Below, piece after piece: positions 9,375 to 19,424 of a DNA stretch of 64,000 bases. The notes below the pieces were generated by a model. It did not search any database. It was given only the letters and a program-made list of their open reading frames with translations, and had not been told where the DNA came from. Numbering within the stretch: the first letter of the stretch is position 1; the number at the start of each line of letters is the position of its first letter. Origin of the DNA: Pseudomonas sp. VD-NE ins (GTDB lineage Bacteria > Pseudomonadota > Gammaproteobacteria > Pseudomonadales > Pseudomonadaceae); assembly GCF_031882575.1 (NCBI RefSeq), contig NZ_CP134772.1:700001-764000 (forward strand), written 5' to 3'. The position numbers and the translations under genes were made by a program.

Positions 9375-10105
9375 TGCAGGCCAAAGGACGTTTGCTTGGC
9401 CTGGGCGTTGGCCCGGGTGATCCGGAACTGATTACCGTCAAGGCGCTGCGTTTGTTGCGTGAGTCGCCAGTGGTCGCGTACTTCGTCGCCAAGGGCAAAA
9501 AGGGCAACGCGTTCGGGATTATCGAGGCGCATCTGCAAGACGCACAGAATCTGCTGCCGTTGGTCTACCCGGTGACCACCGAAGCGCTGCCGGCGCCGCT
9601 TTCCTATGAGCAGGTCATCAGCGATTTCTACGATGAAGCTGCCGAGACCGTGGCTGCACATCTGGATGCCGGTCGCGATGTGGCGGTGATCTGTGAGGGT
9701 GATCCGTTCTTCTACGGTTCCTACATGTACCTGCACGATCGCCTCGCCAGCCGTTACGAAGCCCAAGTGGTGCCGGGCGTGTGCTCGATGCTCGGCGGCG
9801 CTTCGGTGCTCGGTGCGCCGCTGGTGTATCGCAATCAGAGCCTGTCGGTGCTCTCCGGTGTATTGCCCCATGAAGAGTTGAAGCGGCGTCTGGCCGATGC
9901 CGACGCGGCGGTGATCATGAAGCTGGGGCGCAACTTCCCGAAAGTGCGTCAGGTGCTGGAAGAACTCGGTCTGGCCGAACGCGCGCTGTATGTCGAGCGT
10001 GCAACCATGGCCAATCAGAAGATCGTGCCGATGGATCAGGTCGAGCCGATGTCGTCGCCGTACTTCTCGCTGATCATCGTGCCGGGCGAACGGTGGCAAG
10101 GCTGA
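9371..10105 (+). CDS. cobI: Precorrin-2 C20-methyltransferase
   Basis: 244-residue CobI/CbiL SAM-dependent tetrapyrrole methylase acting at C20 of precorrin-2. Family motifs: [24 protein letters not shown] at the N-terminus, [22 protein letters not shown] (the G-D-P-x-x-Y loop), [18 protein letters not shown], and [16 protein letters not shown] toward the C-terminus. Two adjacent ATGs (9371, 9374) are possible; the first overlaps the cobH stop. The stop overlaps the next start as TGATG. Confidence 0.95.
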   Translation: MMQAKGRLLGLGVGPGDPELITVKALRLLRESPVVAYFVAKGKKGNAFGIIEAHLQDAQNLLPLVYPVTTEALPAPLSYEQVISDFYDEAAETVAAHLDAGRDVAVICEGDPFFYGSYMYLHDRLASRYEAQVVPGVCSMLGGASVLGAPLVYRNQSLSVLSGVLPHEELKRRLADADAAVIMKLGRNFPKVRQVLEELGLAERALYVERATMANQKIVPMDQVEPMSSPYFSLIIVPGERWQG

Positions 10106-11805
10106 TGACTCAATCCACCCCCGCCATCGTCATCCTCGGTCAGGGCAGCCTGGCCACCGCGCGGCGCATTCAGCAGGTCTATCCGGCGGCGCAGATCCAC
10201 GGCCTTGCCGGGCGGGTCGAAGGCGCCGATTGCACGTATCAGGAGTTCGGCGCGACCCTGCGTGCGCTGTATCAGCAAGACACACCGATCATTGCCCTGT
10301 GCGCGGCCGGCATTGTCATCCGCACGCTGGCGCCGCTGTTGCTGGAAAAGGGCGCCGAACCGGCAGTGCTCGCCGTGGCCGAAGACGGCAGCGCCGTGGT
10401 GCCGCTGTTGGGCGGCCTCGGCGGGGTGAATGTCATGGCGCGAGAGATCGCTGCCGGATTGCAAGTCGCAGCGGCGATCACCACCAGCGGCGAGTTACGC
10501 TTTGGCACGTGCCTGCTCAACCCGCCGAGTGGTTACGCGCTGGGCGATCTGGAACTGGGCAAGCGTTTTGTCTCCGATCTGTTGGCCGGTCACAGCGTGC
10601 GCATCGAAGGCGCGGCACCGTGGCTGGATCAGGCGCAACTGCCGGAAGATCCGCAGGCACAGCGCTCGATTCATGTCGGCAGTGCCGCGCGTGAGGCGAG
10701 TGCCAGTGAGCTGCTGATCTATCCGCGCAGCGTGGCGGTGGCGGTGAGTGCTGAAATAGCAGACCTGCCGGATGCTGTTCGCAGCGCGTTGCAGCAGTCA
10801 AAGATCGCCCTGCAATCGCTGGCCTGCCTGCTGGCCAGCGAGACGCAAATGGCTTCGCCACTTTTGCGTGAAGCGGCGCTTGAATTGGGTGTACCGCTGC
10901 GCTTTGTCGCGGCGCAAAGCGATATCGAAACCCTGGCGCGTGTCGCCGCGCCCGAGGCGACAGTCGTGGCCGGCCACGGCATGGCAATCGCGGTCGCCGA
11001 GCAGCCGTTAGATGTTTCCAGCATTGGCCGGCCACGCGGCCGTCTCGCCGTGATCGGCCTCGGCCCCGGCGCTGCCGAACTGATGGTGCCAGCGGTAAAG
11101 GCCGAACTGGCGCGCGCCACCGATGTGCTCGGTTACGAAACCTACGTACGCATGGCCGGGCCGTTTCGCGACGATCAAGTGCAGCACTGCACCGACAACC
11201 GCGAAGAGATGCAGCGCGCCCGCCACGCTTTCAGGCTGGCAGCCGAGGGGCGTTCGGTGATTGTTGTGTCCTCGGGCGATCCGGGTGTGTTCGCCATGGC
11301 CGCCGCAGTGCTTGAAGCGTTGCACGAGTCCTCGGACCCGGCGTGGCACAGCGTCGATCTGGAAATCCTCCCGGGCGTGTCGGCCTCGCTGGCTACCGCC
11401 GCGCAGGCCGGTGCACCGCTGGGTCATGACTTCTGCGTGATGTCGCTGTCGGACAACCTGAAACCCTGGTCGATCATCGAGAAACGTCTGGATCTGGCCG
11501 CTGAAGCGGATCTGGCCCTGGCGTTCTACAACCCGATCTCCCGTGCACGTCCGTGGCAACTGGGCAGGGCGCTGGAGATCGTCGCGCAGCATCGCACGCC
11601 GCAAACACCGGTGGTGTTGGGCCGCGACATCGGCCGTCCGGGGCAGACCTTGCGCACCACGACGTTGGGCGCATTAACTCCCGAGCAGGTGGATATGCGC
11701 ACCATGGTGTTGATTGGTTCTTCGACCACCTGCACGTTCCCGCGCGGCGACGGCGGCGTCTGGGTTTACACACCGCGCTGGTACGGTGAAAAACCTGTGG
11801 TTTGA
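10105..11805 (+). CDS. cobJ: CbiG-CobJ fusion: precorrin-3B C17-methyltransferase with CbiG/CobE domains
   Basis: 566-residue fusion. Residues about 1-325 are CbiG-like: the N-terminal part contains IIALCAAGIVIRTLAPLL and VAEDGSAVVPLLGGLGGVNVMAREIA, and a CobE/CbiG-C part contains SLACLLASETQMASPLLREAALELGVPLRF. From about residue 335 is the CobJ/CbiH methylase (GRLAVIGLGPGAAELMVPAVKAEL, VVSSGDPGVFAMAAAVLEAL, LALAFYNPISRARPWQL). CobJ methylates C17 and drives ring contraction; CbiG opens the lactone in the anaerobic route. The start is ATG 10105, overlapping the cobI stop; a GTG four codons earlier is less likely. Such fusions are known in pseudomonads. Confidence 0.92.
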   Translation: MTQSTPAIVILGQGSLATARRIQQVYPAAQIHGLAGRVEGADCTYQEFGATLRALYQQDTPIIALCAAGIVIRTLAPLLLEKGAEPAVLAVAEDGSAVVPLLGGLGGVNVMAREIAAGLQVAAAITTSGELRFGTCLLNPPSGYALGDLELGKRFVSDLLAGHSVRIEGAAPWLDQAQLPEDPQAQRSIHVGSAAREASASELLIYPRSVAVAVSAEIADLPDAVRSALQQSKIALQSLACLLASETQMASPLLREAALELGVPLRFVAAQSDIETLARVAAPEATVVAGHGMAIAVAEQPLDVSSIGRPRGRLAVIGLGPGAAELMVPAVKAELARATDVLGYETYVRMAGPFRDDQVQHCTDNREEMQRARHAFRLAAEGRSVIVVSSGDPGVFAMAAAVLEALHESSDPAWHSVDLEILPGVSASLATAAQAGAPLGHDFCVMSLSDNLKPWSIIEKRLDLAAEADLALAFYNPISRARPWQLGRALEIVAQHRTPQTPVVLGRDIGRPGQTLRTTTLGALTPEQVDMRTMVLIGSSTTCTFPRGDGGVWVYTPRWYGEKPVV

Positions 11806-12105
11806 GAACGTCGTGTCGAGCGTCCTGCGAAGTTGTAAGCAACTGCTTTAGGCGTGATATCAGGTTAACGATTCGGATTGAATCATCCCGCTCGAACACA
11901 AGGCCGCCGATCTTCTGGATTGGCGGCCTTGTGCGTTTGTGCGCGGGTAAGAAAACAGGCAATTCATTGCCGCATGGTTCAAGCGCAAACCCTGAGTGTT
12001 ATTGAGTGTTTCACCGGACATCGTTTGAGTTTGTTCGGATTTGAGTGTGGCGCTTGGGCTCAATAGTTTCGTGGCGAACGAAGCCGTTATTGAAGAAGTG
12101 CCACG
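11806..12105. other. Intergenic gap between cob operon and toxin island
   Basis: 300 bp with no convincing gene. It contains a strong hairpin (separate entry) about 90 bp after the cobJ stop and then the presumed promoter and leader of the first giant toxin. No clear -35/-10 pair was seen, and the toxin start has only a weak purine-rich stretch (GAAGAAG) upstream. Confidence 0.5.
11897..11940 (+). terminator. Hairpin terminator after cobJ
   Basis: CACAAGGCCGCC (11897-11908) pairs perfectly with GGCGGCCTTGTG (11922-11933) around a 13-nt loop, followed by a short T-containing tail. It most likely ends the cobGHIJ transcript and insulates the toxin gene. Confidence 0.65.
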
Positions 12106-15100
12106 ATGAAAACCAACCAGCCGTACGAAATCATGTCCGCCGAAGACTTCTCGCAGTTGCAGCGGGCGCTGAGCGCGTTTGCTGGCAGCGCTGAATACAA
12201 GGCGTTGCTGTCGCACTATGAACTTGCCAGACAAACCACTGATGACCCGCAGCGACTGCTGTTGATCAAGCTGTTTCAGGAGGCGCTGGAGTCGTTGCTC
12301 CAACGCAGGGCTCTGCCCGTTTCCGAAGCCATCAGCCAGATCCGATCAGATCTCGTCAAGTCTGTCGCCAGGCTGGAGGGTACGCACGCCATGCTCCATG
12401 GCGAGGCCCGACCCGTGGCGAAAATCATGCATTTTGTCTGGGTGGGCGGCAGTGAAGTCGGGTTCAATCAGCGCGACTACATGAACATCTGGCGCCAGGT
12501 GCTGGAGCCGCAGGGTTACCGCTTCAACCTCTGGTACGACAGTGATGCGTTGCTGGCCTTTGAAATGAACCGGGTGATCCTCGACAGCGCCAGAGTGGAT
12601 GCGCTGGAGTCGGGCGGTGACAAGGTCAGCAAGGCTTTTCAGTTGTCGCAGATGATCGAAGACCGTGCGCGGGTGTTGAAGCAGCAGATGTTTGCCCATC
12701 TCCAGCAACCGCAGTGGCAAGGTCGAGCCGACGAGGCGCGTATCGATTTGATGGTGCGTGCTTACGGCAAGGATCGAATGACGCTCGAAGCCTTTCGCCA
12801 GCGCTGCCTGCAGACGCATCAGGCAATGGTCGGGACGGACCTGCAACTGCGCGATGTCGGCCACGAATTTGCCGGGCACTTTTTGCAGGATGTCTATCAG
12901 CGCGAGGTGGCCATGCGCGGCAATTTTGCGGCGGCGAGCGATGTCGTGCGGTTGCAGGTCGAATACCTGGAAGGTGGCCGTTACAGTGACATGGATTACT
13001 TGCCGCCACTGGCGGACACGTTGGCAGGCGTCGATATCCTCAGCGTCGGTGAAGAAGGCCGAATCGGCGTTTTTCAGTTGCTGTTGAACCACAATGAAGC
13101 GTTGATGCCGGGACGCGACCGCCAACGCTATCTCGATCGCACCGACAAGATCCCCGCAGAACACCTCGAGGCATTGACGGCGTTTGCCCGTGAGCAACAC
13201 CCGCCAAGCGAGATCTTTGTCGCACCACAAGATCACGCGGTGCCACGGGATGCGCTTCGTCTGGGAACGGCCTATGGCTTGCCGGACTGGGCCGAAATGA
13301 ATGCGCACATGCTCGCCCATCCCGGCAGTGCCATGACCCTGGCGTACATGCAGATGATCCGCCTCAATTACGACTGCCTGCTGGAAGTGGAGCGCCGGGC
13401 GGCGGTCGCCGGCATCGACCCGGCGGACCAGGCGCGGATGTTTGATGTAGTCGAAAATGTGGTCAATGCGGCTCAGGCGCAGGGCAAGCTGCCTGAAGCA
13501 CAGAGCGATGTGTTCCGCTCCAGGTTGATCGACGCGATTTTTACCTATTACCGCGATGGCATTCGCCTTGAAGCGCGCGGCACCATTACCTTGACCGGCC
13601 CAGGGGCTGCTGCGGCCGCGCTGCTCAAATACATCGAACAACACTTGCAACCGGATCGACAGGTGCAGATTCGCCAACACTTGAAGTTGCTCGAGGGCTA
13701 CAACACCCACACCGAGGAGGAGATGATCTCCGGCTGGACCGTCGACGGCAAGGCCGAGCAATGGTTACTCGAAGAGCGGGAGAAGTGGCGAACCGGCAAA
13801 CTCAAATCGCGCTACGCCGGCCAGTTGGCAGATCTGTTGAAACCGCACACGCTGATCTTCAAACAGGGCTGGCCGGTCATTGAAGGCAAGCCGGTGTTGC
13901 TGACCCCGGTATTGCAGCAATTGATGGACGATCTGGGCGAGCCGTTCATGCGCGCGATGAGGGAGAAGTTGAGCGGCGAGATTACGTTCAATTCAGCCAT
14001 CTCCATCAGTCTCGACAACCATGAGCTGATACGCGCGCAAACCGTCAGTGAGATTCCGTTTTCCCATGGCGCCGAGGCCACCGGCAACCTCAACGAGTTG
14101 TTCACTCTCGTAGACCATGGCTCGATGGTGGTTGAACAACTCAGCCCCCTGCAGCGCGTGATCCTCGGCGCAATGTTTGGCGCGAAGAGTCTCGATGCTG
14201 CCGGGTTTGCCCCTGCCTGGCAGAGCATCATCGACGTTGCTCGGGAAACCTCTGAGGGCGGATTGTTCGCCCGATACCACGCCATCGAAAAGGCACTGAT
14301 TGGGCACGCGTCGCCGGCCTTCAAGGCCGGTCTCGCCGCTGCGAACAACCACGGCACGCACATGGCGCGCGAACTCAAGGCGTTGGCGATGAGCGAACCG
14401 CTGACGCTGAAACACTGGGGCGAGCGCATCGGACAGATCAATCGCACGGCGCAACGTGAATATCACACGCATATTTTCAAGCGTAGTGGACAGGTGCGCG
14501 ATGCGTTCTTCCAGGCCGGAGCCGTCTCCGTCAGACAGTTGCCGCAGGATCTGTTGCTGCGCACCCCGGGCGATCCGGGACGTCGTTGCTATCCGCTGGC
14601 GTTGTTGATGGGCGCCGCCGTGGCGGCTGGCGAGTTGGCCGAGCGTGCACTGATCGGACGGGTGGCCAATGCCAGCCTGAGGCCGGACGACGTTGATTCG
14701 CGGGCATTGCTCAGCGCGCTGGATGAACTGGGCGGGGTGCCCGAGCGTGCGATCGGACAGGCTCGCGGCCGGCAAAGTCTCGACAGCGTGATGCAGACAC
14801 TGGAAGCGAAAACCGCCCCCGGCGTCCTGCTGCTCGATACAGGCAATCACGCTTTGCTGGTGGCTAAAGTGCAAGTGGCTGGGCAAACGCTCTATCGCTT
14901 TTATGACCCCAATTTTGCGCTTTACGGGTTTGCCGGATACGCGCAATTGAAGGTGGGCGTGGAGCGTTACTTGCGCGACGACGACACTTTGGCCAGGTTG
15001 TACGGCTTGGCTGACATCGGTTCTGCACAGTTCGATGTCATCGAACTGGACACTGTTGCGCTCGCCGAGCGGACATTGTCGTCCGGGTTACACGTCGAGA

Positions 15101-18100
15101 GTTTTTTGCAAACCGCAGCCATCGCCGACCCTCAGGCGGCTTCGGTCTGGGCGAAGCAAGCTGTGGCACGCACGCGCTCACTCAGTGAAAACGCGCGGCT
15201 GGGGGCTAGCCTCGCGCAGTTGGACGCGCGTTACTGGGCGCAGGAATTTGATCACGCGACCCGGCAATTGCGCGCTGAACACACATTGGGTCGCAACTAT
15301 TTGCCACTCCTGGATACGGTCAAGGCAAACTCAGACACGGGTTATTCGCTGACGCTGGTGGATGTGCAGAACCCGGGCAGATCACTGACGGTCGGCACCG
15401 CCGATGCACGCTTCGACAGGCTTAAAAAACACCTTCAGCGTTTGGTTGGCGCATTGGCGGGCAAGCCAAGTGCCGCCGTCGAAGCCGACGGCGGCAGTCG
15501 TCTGAGTTTCGCCTTCGCGATCCAGACGTTGATCACTGAAATGCGCCATCGTGACTATCAGGCTGATGGCGAGCGGGCGCCGGTTTTGTCGATAGCCCTG
15601 CAAGTGCAGGTCTATTTCAGCTATGCGCAGTTGGGTTTTGGCGTGTTGAGCGACACCGCGCAGACGATCAATCTGGTGCGTCAGGTGGCGGCCAGCGAAC
15701 GGGCATTGGCGCTTGGTCAGTCGTCGTTGTCCGGGCGTCTGCTGGGGCGTGCCGCCACGGCAGGCGGATTTGTATTTTCGCTCGCCAACATCGGCTTCGA
15801 TCTTCACAACCTGTCGGTGGCCGAGAACCACGAGCAACGCTCGCGGTTCTCCACCTCACTGGCATTCAACGTTGCGGCATTGGGGCTGGATGTTGTTGCT
15901 TTGGCGGCTGGCGGGGCGGTGGGCACGGCAGGGGCCGTGCTCTCGGTGCCGCTGCTCGGGGTCGGCATCGGTGTGACGGCCATTGCCAGCAACCTTGGGC
16001 AGATCAGGGACAAGGCTACGGCGGTGGGCAATCATTTGCGGGCGATCTGCCATGCTTACCGGCGAGGTGCCTACACACTCAAGGGTGGCGTCCTGCAATT
16101 TCCCGCAGAAGCGGTCATCGTCAGTCTGAACCTGCAAACCAATGAAGTGCGCTTCGACAGCCAGAAGTTTTACCCCTGGACGGGCGGATCACTGGAATTG
16201 CCGCAGTACAACGATGACCCGAAAGACCTGCACCTGTCCCTCGATATCCGCCAGGCACTGGGGCTGCCCGAGATCGTCCATCTTTACCGCGACGAAACCG
16301 ATGCGCTCGAGACGCTGGTGCTGCCGTGCACGCCGATCTGCCATTACGGTTACGAGTATCAGTTGAAGGGGCTGGGCGGATACACCTACGAACCGATTCC
16401 CGGCGAGGCGGGAGACGCTGGCGATATGAGCGGGCAAACCCGCTACCCGCAAGTGACGGATCGCATGGCGGACGCTCTGGAGTATGACCAGCACGGAAAC
16501 CGGCGCTTCTATCTCACCACCACCCCGTCGCTGCCGCACATTCTTTACAAGCTACATCCGGTCTATCAACCGACAGATATCAGGCTGGTGCTGGACAGTC
16601 AGGTACGGCAGTTGGTGGTGCCGACACTGGAAGCGCTGGTGCACAAAAAGATTTCCTACGCGATCCGCGCCCCTGAAGGGCAATACCGGATCAGGCTTGT
16701 ACCCGGTATCGTCTCGGTAAAATTCCAAGGCCCAGCGACGTGGATAGTGCATGCGGCCTGGGCCAGTCTTGCACAGGTCAGTTTTGCCGCCTCGCTCAGG
16801 GAACATGATGACGAAGTCCAACTGATTGTCGACGGTATGGCGCTGTCGGTTTTCGATGGCTTGATCGAACTGGCCGAGGGCATGTTTCGGGTCGATGGGT
16901 GGGAGCGTTGTCTGCGGTTGCAGTCTGTCACCCTCGATGATCAAAACCGCCTGCCATCAGTACTGGCGATGTTGCGCAAGCATGCCGACGAAGGCCGATT
17001 GGTCGCAAGCGTTGTGCCGCTGTACAAGTTCCGGGTGCCCGCTGCGCCGAAGGTGATGACTACCGCCTGGTATGACGCGATACGGAATCGTCTGTTGTAC
17101 GCGCGCAATTTGCCGGGCGCGGTGAATGAGGGATTGGTATTGGGCGGCGCCAGTAATCGCCATGCCTGGTTCTACCATCCGCAGCACGCGACGGTCTGGC
17201 GTGTCGACGCGATCACCGGCACGGTTGTGCATCGCTACCGGTTGATGAATCCCGCGAGCGGATCGCACATCATTGGCTGTGCACTAGACGCCGATGGCAG
17301 TTTGCGAATATTGCAGCGCTTGTTGCTCGATGCCCGGATTTCGGAAACCGAAACCACGCTGGAGTACCGCGTTAGCGATTCGGCAGTGGCGCTGACGGGC
17401 ATCAAATCATCGTTTACCGAGGAACCCACCGTGCGGGCCGGGCAGGGCGACTTGCATCACTTTACAAACTTCGGCGCGTACAACGACGAAACATCGGGTA
17501 TGGCCGATGTCATCAGCACTTGGGCCTACGCGCCGTTCGTTTATGCCCGTACTTACTATTTCGAGGGGTTGCGCCAGCGCGCCTGGGTCAACAAGCGCAC
17601 GGGCCAATATTTCTCGGCAGGGTTGGGCAGTGAGGCGGACATGGTCATGCTGATGCCCGCCGATCCCGAGAGCGGTGCCCTGCTGTTTTATAGCAAGCAA
17701 GCACAGACGATCAGCCGAGGCGTCGAGCCCAAGGTCGGTCGATTCATCAACTTTGTCATCGAGCGCGATATTGTCGAGGTCACGCAAACGGCCGGCAGCT
17801 ACATTGCCACCAAGGCCGATGGCCGCCTCTTTGAGATCGACATCCATGACCTCTTCCTTGAGGACAAACAATGGATTGGCCAGCCTTTGAGAAGGAGCAT
17901 TCTGAAATTCGTCGGCCTCGGTCAGCATTGGCTAAAACTTAACCCTGATTGGCTGGATGCCTTGTCTGCACTGGCCAAGGCCTACAAAAACGAACCTTTC
18001 CCGATTATCGGGTTGGGTGCCCGCAGCGGTAATGCTTTCCTGGCGGCCTGGTGCGTCGACGATCGATTGGTGCTGACAGCCCTCGGTCAAGAGGGACAAT

Positions 18101-19170
18101 CGACGCTACTGGGAATGACCCCGGACACACATGCCGCATGGTTGTTGGATGGCTTGACCGCAAAACTCTATCGCCAACCGACCATTGCGGTCGAGTCATT
18201 GCGCGTAGCGTTTGCTGCGGGGGCGCAGTGGTTGCGCCCTGAGTCGTTACCCAAACCAGAGAGGCCGTGGCCGCACTGGTCGTTTGCTCAAGTGCTGAAG
18301 CATGGGCAAGGTTTGCTCGGTCAGACGCGCGACGGAGTCAATGTCGAACTGCGCGATCAGCAGGCTGCGCGGATCATCAGTGTGGAGAATCGCTGGTCCT
18401 GCGTTCAGGGTGAGACGGCTGAACAGCTACGGAGACGCTTGAAGGCATTGCTGGCAAGGCATGCCCATGCGCCGTTCCTGCCGGTCGAAAATACCGGCAC
18501 CCGTTACACGTATTACATACCCGCGCAGGATCGGCTTTTTGATGTCGTCGGCCGCGACGATGGGCAGTGGCCAACGTTTCTTGGCATGCGCAACAACATT
18601 GCAGCACTGATGTTCGACCCGGTTGAAGGCCGTGTTTTCAGCACTGATTCTGCCGGTCTTCAGTCGGTGTCGATACCGGACTGCCATGCGCAGCGTGAAG
18701 GCGACGTGTTGTCCCTTGCTTTGAGCGATGGAGTGGTCGAAGTCACAGCATTGTTGCCCGATGGCGTCGACACACTGATTCTGGCCTTAGAATCCCGGAC
18801 CGCCGGGTATCGTATTACGGAACAGGCCTGGCAGCGTCTGGACTGCATTGTGGTCGATACGCAGCTGGCAGATAACGCTGAAGGTGCGGGCTCAAACCTG
18901 CTGCTTCTTGAAATGGCTGACTGCGCACGGTTGTTGATGTCGCTGGTCGACGGGCATCTGATGTTTACTGACCCGGACAGTGCTCACACGCTGATCGTCA
19001 GAGATGTCGATCCGCCATACTCCGAGACGAGAAAACACATGGTGTTGGAAGTCAGCGTCGACACTCAAGTCTTCAGGTTTACGCTCGAACAATGGATTGC
19101 GATTTTTTCACGGATGCGCGGTGATGAGGCAATAGTTGAACTGTTAACAGTGATTAAAGTTTTGTCCTGA
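12106..19170 (+). CDS. Giant lymphostatin/LCT-like toxin 1: glycosyltransferase + protease-like + TcdA/TcdB pore region
   Basis: 2,354 residues, no signal peptide. (i) About residues 100-560: TcdA/TcdB-type glycosyltransferase, with VAKIMHFVWVGG (104-115), FNLWYDSDALL (140-150), AAASDVV and the nucleotide-sugar/Mn DxD motif YSDMD (D295, D297), so transfer of a sugar to a host protein is predicted. (ii) About 815-950: GRRCYPLALLMG (C828), GNHALLVAK (H915) and YRFYDPNF (D934), in the Cys-His-Asp order of C58/YopT-like peptidases as in lymphostatin LifA/Efa1, not the Asp-His-Cys order of the clostridial C80 protease. (iii) About 1210-1305: long hydrophobic segment (SLANIGFDLHNL, AAGGAVGTAGAVLSVPLLGVGIGV), like the TcdA/TcdB pore-forming domain. 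(iv) About 1400-2354: recurring AWY..R/DRLL...LLG...AWL.D units and no choline-binding/CROP repeats. A paralogue follows at once. Targets, delivery route and host are unknown. Confidence 0.85.
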   Translation: MKTNQPYEIMSAEDFSQLQRALSAFAGSAEYKALLSHYELARQTTDDPQRLLLIKLFQEALESLLQRRALPVSEAISQIRSDLVKSVARLEGTHAMLHGEARPVAKIMHFVWVGGSEVGFNQRDYMNIWRQVLEPQGYRFNLWYDSDALLAFEMNRVILDSARVDALESGGDKVSKAFQLSQMIEDRARVLKQQMFAHLQQPQWQGRADEARIDLMVRAYGKDRMTLEAFRQRCLQTHQAMVGTDLQLRDVGHEFAGHFLQDVYQREVAMRGNFAAASDVVRLQVEYLEGGRYSDMDYLPPLADTLAGVDILSVGEEGRIGVFQLLLNHNEALMPGRDRQRYLDRTDKIPAEHLEALTAFAREQHPPSEIFVAPQDHAVPRDALRLGTAYGLPDWAEMNAHMLAHPGSAMTLAYMQMIRLNYDCLLEVERRAAVAGIDPADQARMFDVVENVVNAAQAQGKLPEAQSDVFRSRLIDAIFTYYRDGIRLEARGTITLTGPGAAAAALLKYIEQHLQPDRQVQIRQHLKLLEGYNTHTEEEMISGWTVDGKAEQWLLEEREKWRTGKLKSRYAGQLADLLKPHTLIFKQGWPVIEGKPVLLTPVLQQLMDDLGEPFMRAMREKLSGEITFNSAISISLDNHELIRAQTVSEIPFSHGAEATGNLNELFTLVDHGSMVVEQLSPLQRVILGAMFGAKSLDAAGFAPAWQSIIDVARETSEGGLFARYHAIEKALIGHASPAFKAGLAAANNHGTHMARELKALAMSEPLTLKHWGERIGQINRTAQREYHTHIFKRSGQVRDAFFQAGAVSVRQLPQDLLLRTPGDPGRRCYPLALLMGAAVAAGELAERALIGRVANASLRPDDVDSRALLSALDELGGVPERAIGQARGRQSLDSVMQTLEAKTAPGVLLLDTGNHALLVAKVQVAGQTLYRFYDPNFALYGFAGYAQLKVGVERYLRDDDTLARLYGLADIGSAQFDVIELDTVALAERTLSSGLHVESFLQTAAIADPQAASVWAKQAVARTRSLSENARLGASLAQLDARYWAQEFDHATRQLRAEHTLGRNYLPLLDTVKANSDTGYSLTLVDVQNPGRSLTVGTADARFDRLKKHLQRLVGALAGKPSAAVEADGGSRLSFAFAIQTLITEMRHRDYQADGERAPVLSIALQVQVYFSYAQLGFGVLSDTAQTINLVRQVAASERALALGQSSLSGRLLGRAATAGGFVFSLANIGFDLHNLSVAENHEQRSRFSTSLAFNVAALGLDVVALAAGGAVGTAGAVLSVPLLGVGIGVTAIASNLGQIRDKATAVGNHLRAICHAYRRGAYTLKGGVLQFPAEAVIVSLNLQTNEVRFDSQKFYPWTGGSLELPQYNDDPKDLHLSLDIRQALGLPEIVHLYRDETDALETLVLPCTPICHYGYEYQLKGLGGYTYEPIPGEAGDAGDMSGQTRYPQVTDRMADALEYDQHGNRRFYLTTTPSLPHILYKLHPVYQPTDIRLVLDSQVRQLVVPTLEALVHKKISYAIRAPEGQYRIRLVPGIVSVKFQGPATWIVHAAWASLAQVSFAASLREHDDEVQLIVDGMALSVFDGLIELAEGMFRVDGWERCLRLQSVTLDDQNRLPSVLAMLRKHADEGRLVASVVPLYKFRVPAAPKVMTTAWYDAIRNRLLYARNLPGAVNEGLVLGGASNRHAWFYHPQHATVWRVDAITGTVVHRYRLMNPASGSHIIGCALDADGSLRILQRLLLDARISETETTLEYRVSDSAVALTGIKSSFTEEPTVRAGQGDLHHFTNFGAYNDETSGMADVISTWAYAPFVYARTYYFEGLRQRAWVNKRTGQYFSAGLGSEADMVMLMPADPESGALLFYSKQAQTISRGVEPKVGRFINFVIERDIVEVTQTAGSYIATKADGRLFEIDIHDLFLEDKQWIGQPLRRSILKFVGLGQHWLKLNPDWLDALSALAKAYKNEPFPIIGLGARSGNAFLAAWCVDDRLVLTALGQEGQSTLLGMTPDTHAAWLLDGLTAKLYRQPTIAVESLRVAFAAGAQWLRPESLPKPERPWPHWSFAQVLKHGQGLLGQTRDGVNVELRDQQAARIISVENRWSCVQGETAEQLRRRLKALLARHAHAPFLPVENTGTRYTYYIPAQDRLFDVVGRDDGQWPTFLGMRNNIAALMFDPVEGRVFSTDSAGLQSVSIPDCHAQREGDVLSLALSDGVVEVTALLPDGVDTLILALESRTAGYRITEQAWQRLDCIVVDTQLADNAEGAGSNLLLLEMADCARLLMSLVDGHLMFTDPDSAHTLIVRDVDPPYSETRKHMVLEVSVDTQVFRFTLEQWIAIFSRMRGDEAIVELLTVIKVLS

Positions 19171-19424
19171 AATATATAAAATATTCAATCAAGGATCGTC
19201 AAAAGTTGTCGGTGATTATCTTTTTGTTTTGTTTGTGTGACCGTGGCGACTGTTTTGTTGTGGCTTTCAGCGGCGTCCAGTCGCTGTGATTATTATAATG
19301 TTTGTGTTTTTGTCAGGCTGGTTGCAATTTGTTTTGTCTGACAATGTTTGATTTTATTTGAATTTGAATGGATCGTGTCTGCTCGTTAGTTTGGTCTCTC
19401 TCTTTTTTACTGAGGCAAAACTCT
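19171..19424. promoter_or_regulatory. AT-rich spacer between the two toxin genes with candidate promoter
   Basis: 254 bp, much more AT-rich than the flanking genes. A perfect TATAAT lies at 19294-19299 but no good -35 sits 16-18 bp upstream. GAGG at 19412-19415 is a well-placed ribosome binding site for the GTG at 19425, whereas the upstream in-frame ATG at 19368 has none. No terminator hairpin with a T-tract was found after toxin 1, so read-through into toxin 2 is also possible. Confidence 0.4.

Noticed and set aside
12988..12996. Clostridial C80-type autoprotease following the glycosyltransferase, as in TcdA/TcdB
   Set aside because: The Asp-His-Cys order expected for C80 was not found; the only conserved triad has Cys-His-Asp order near residues 828-934.
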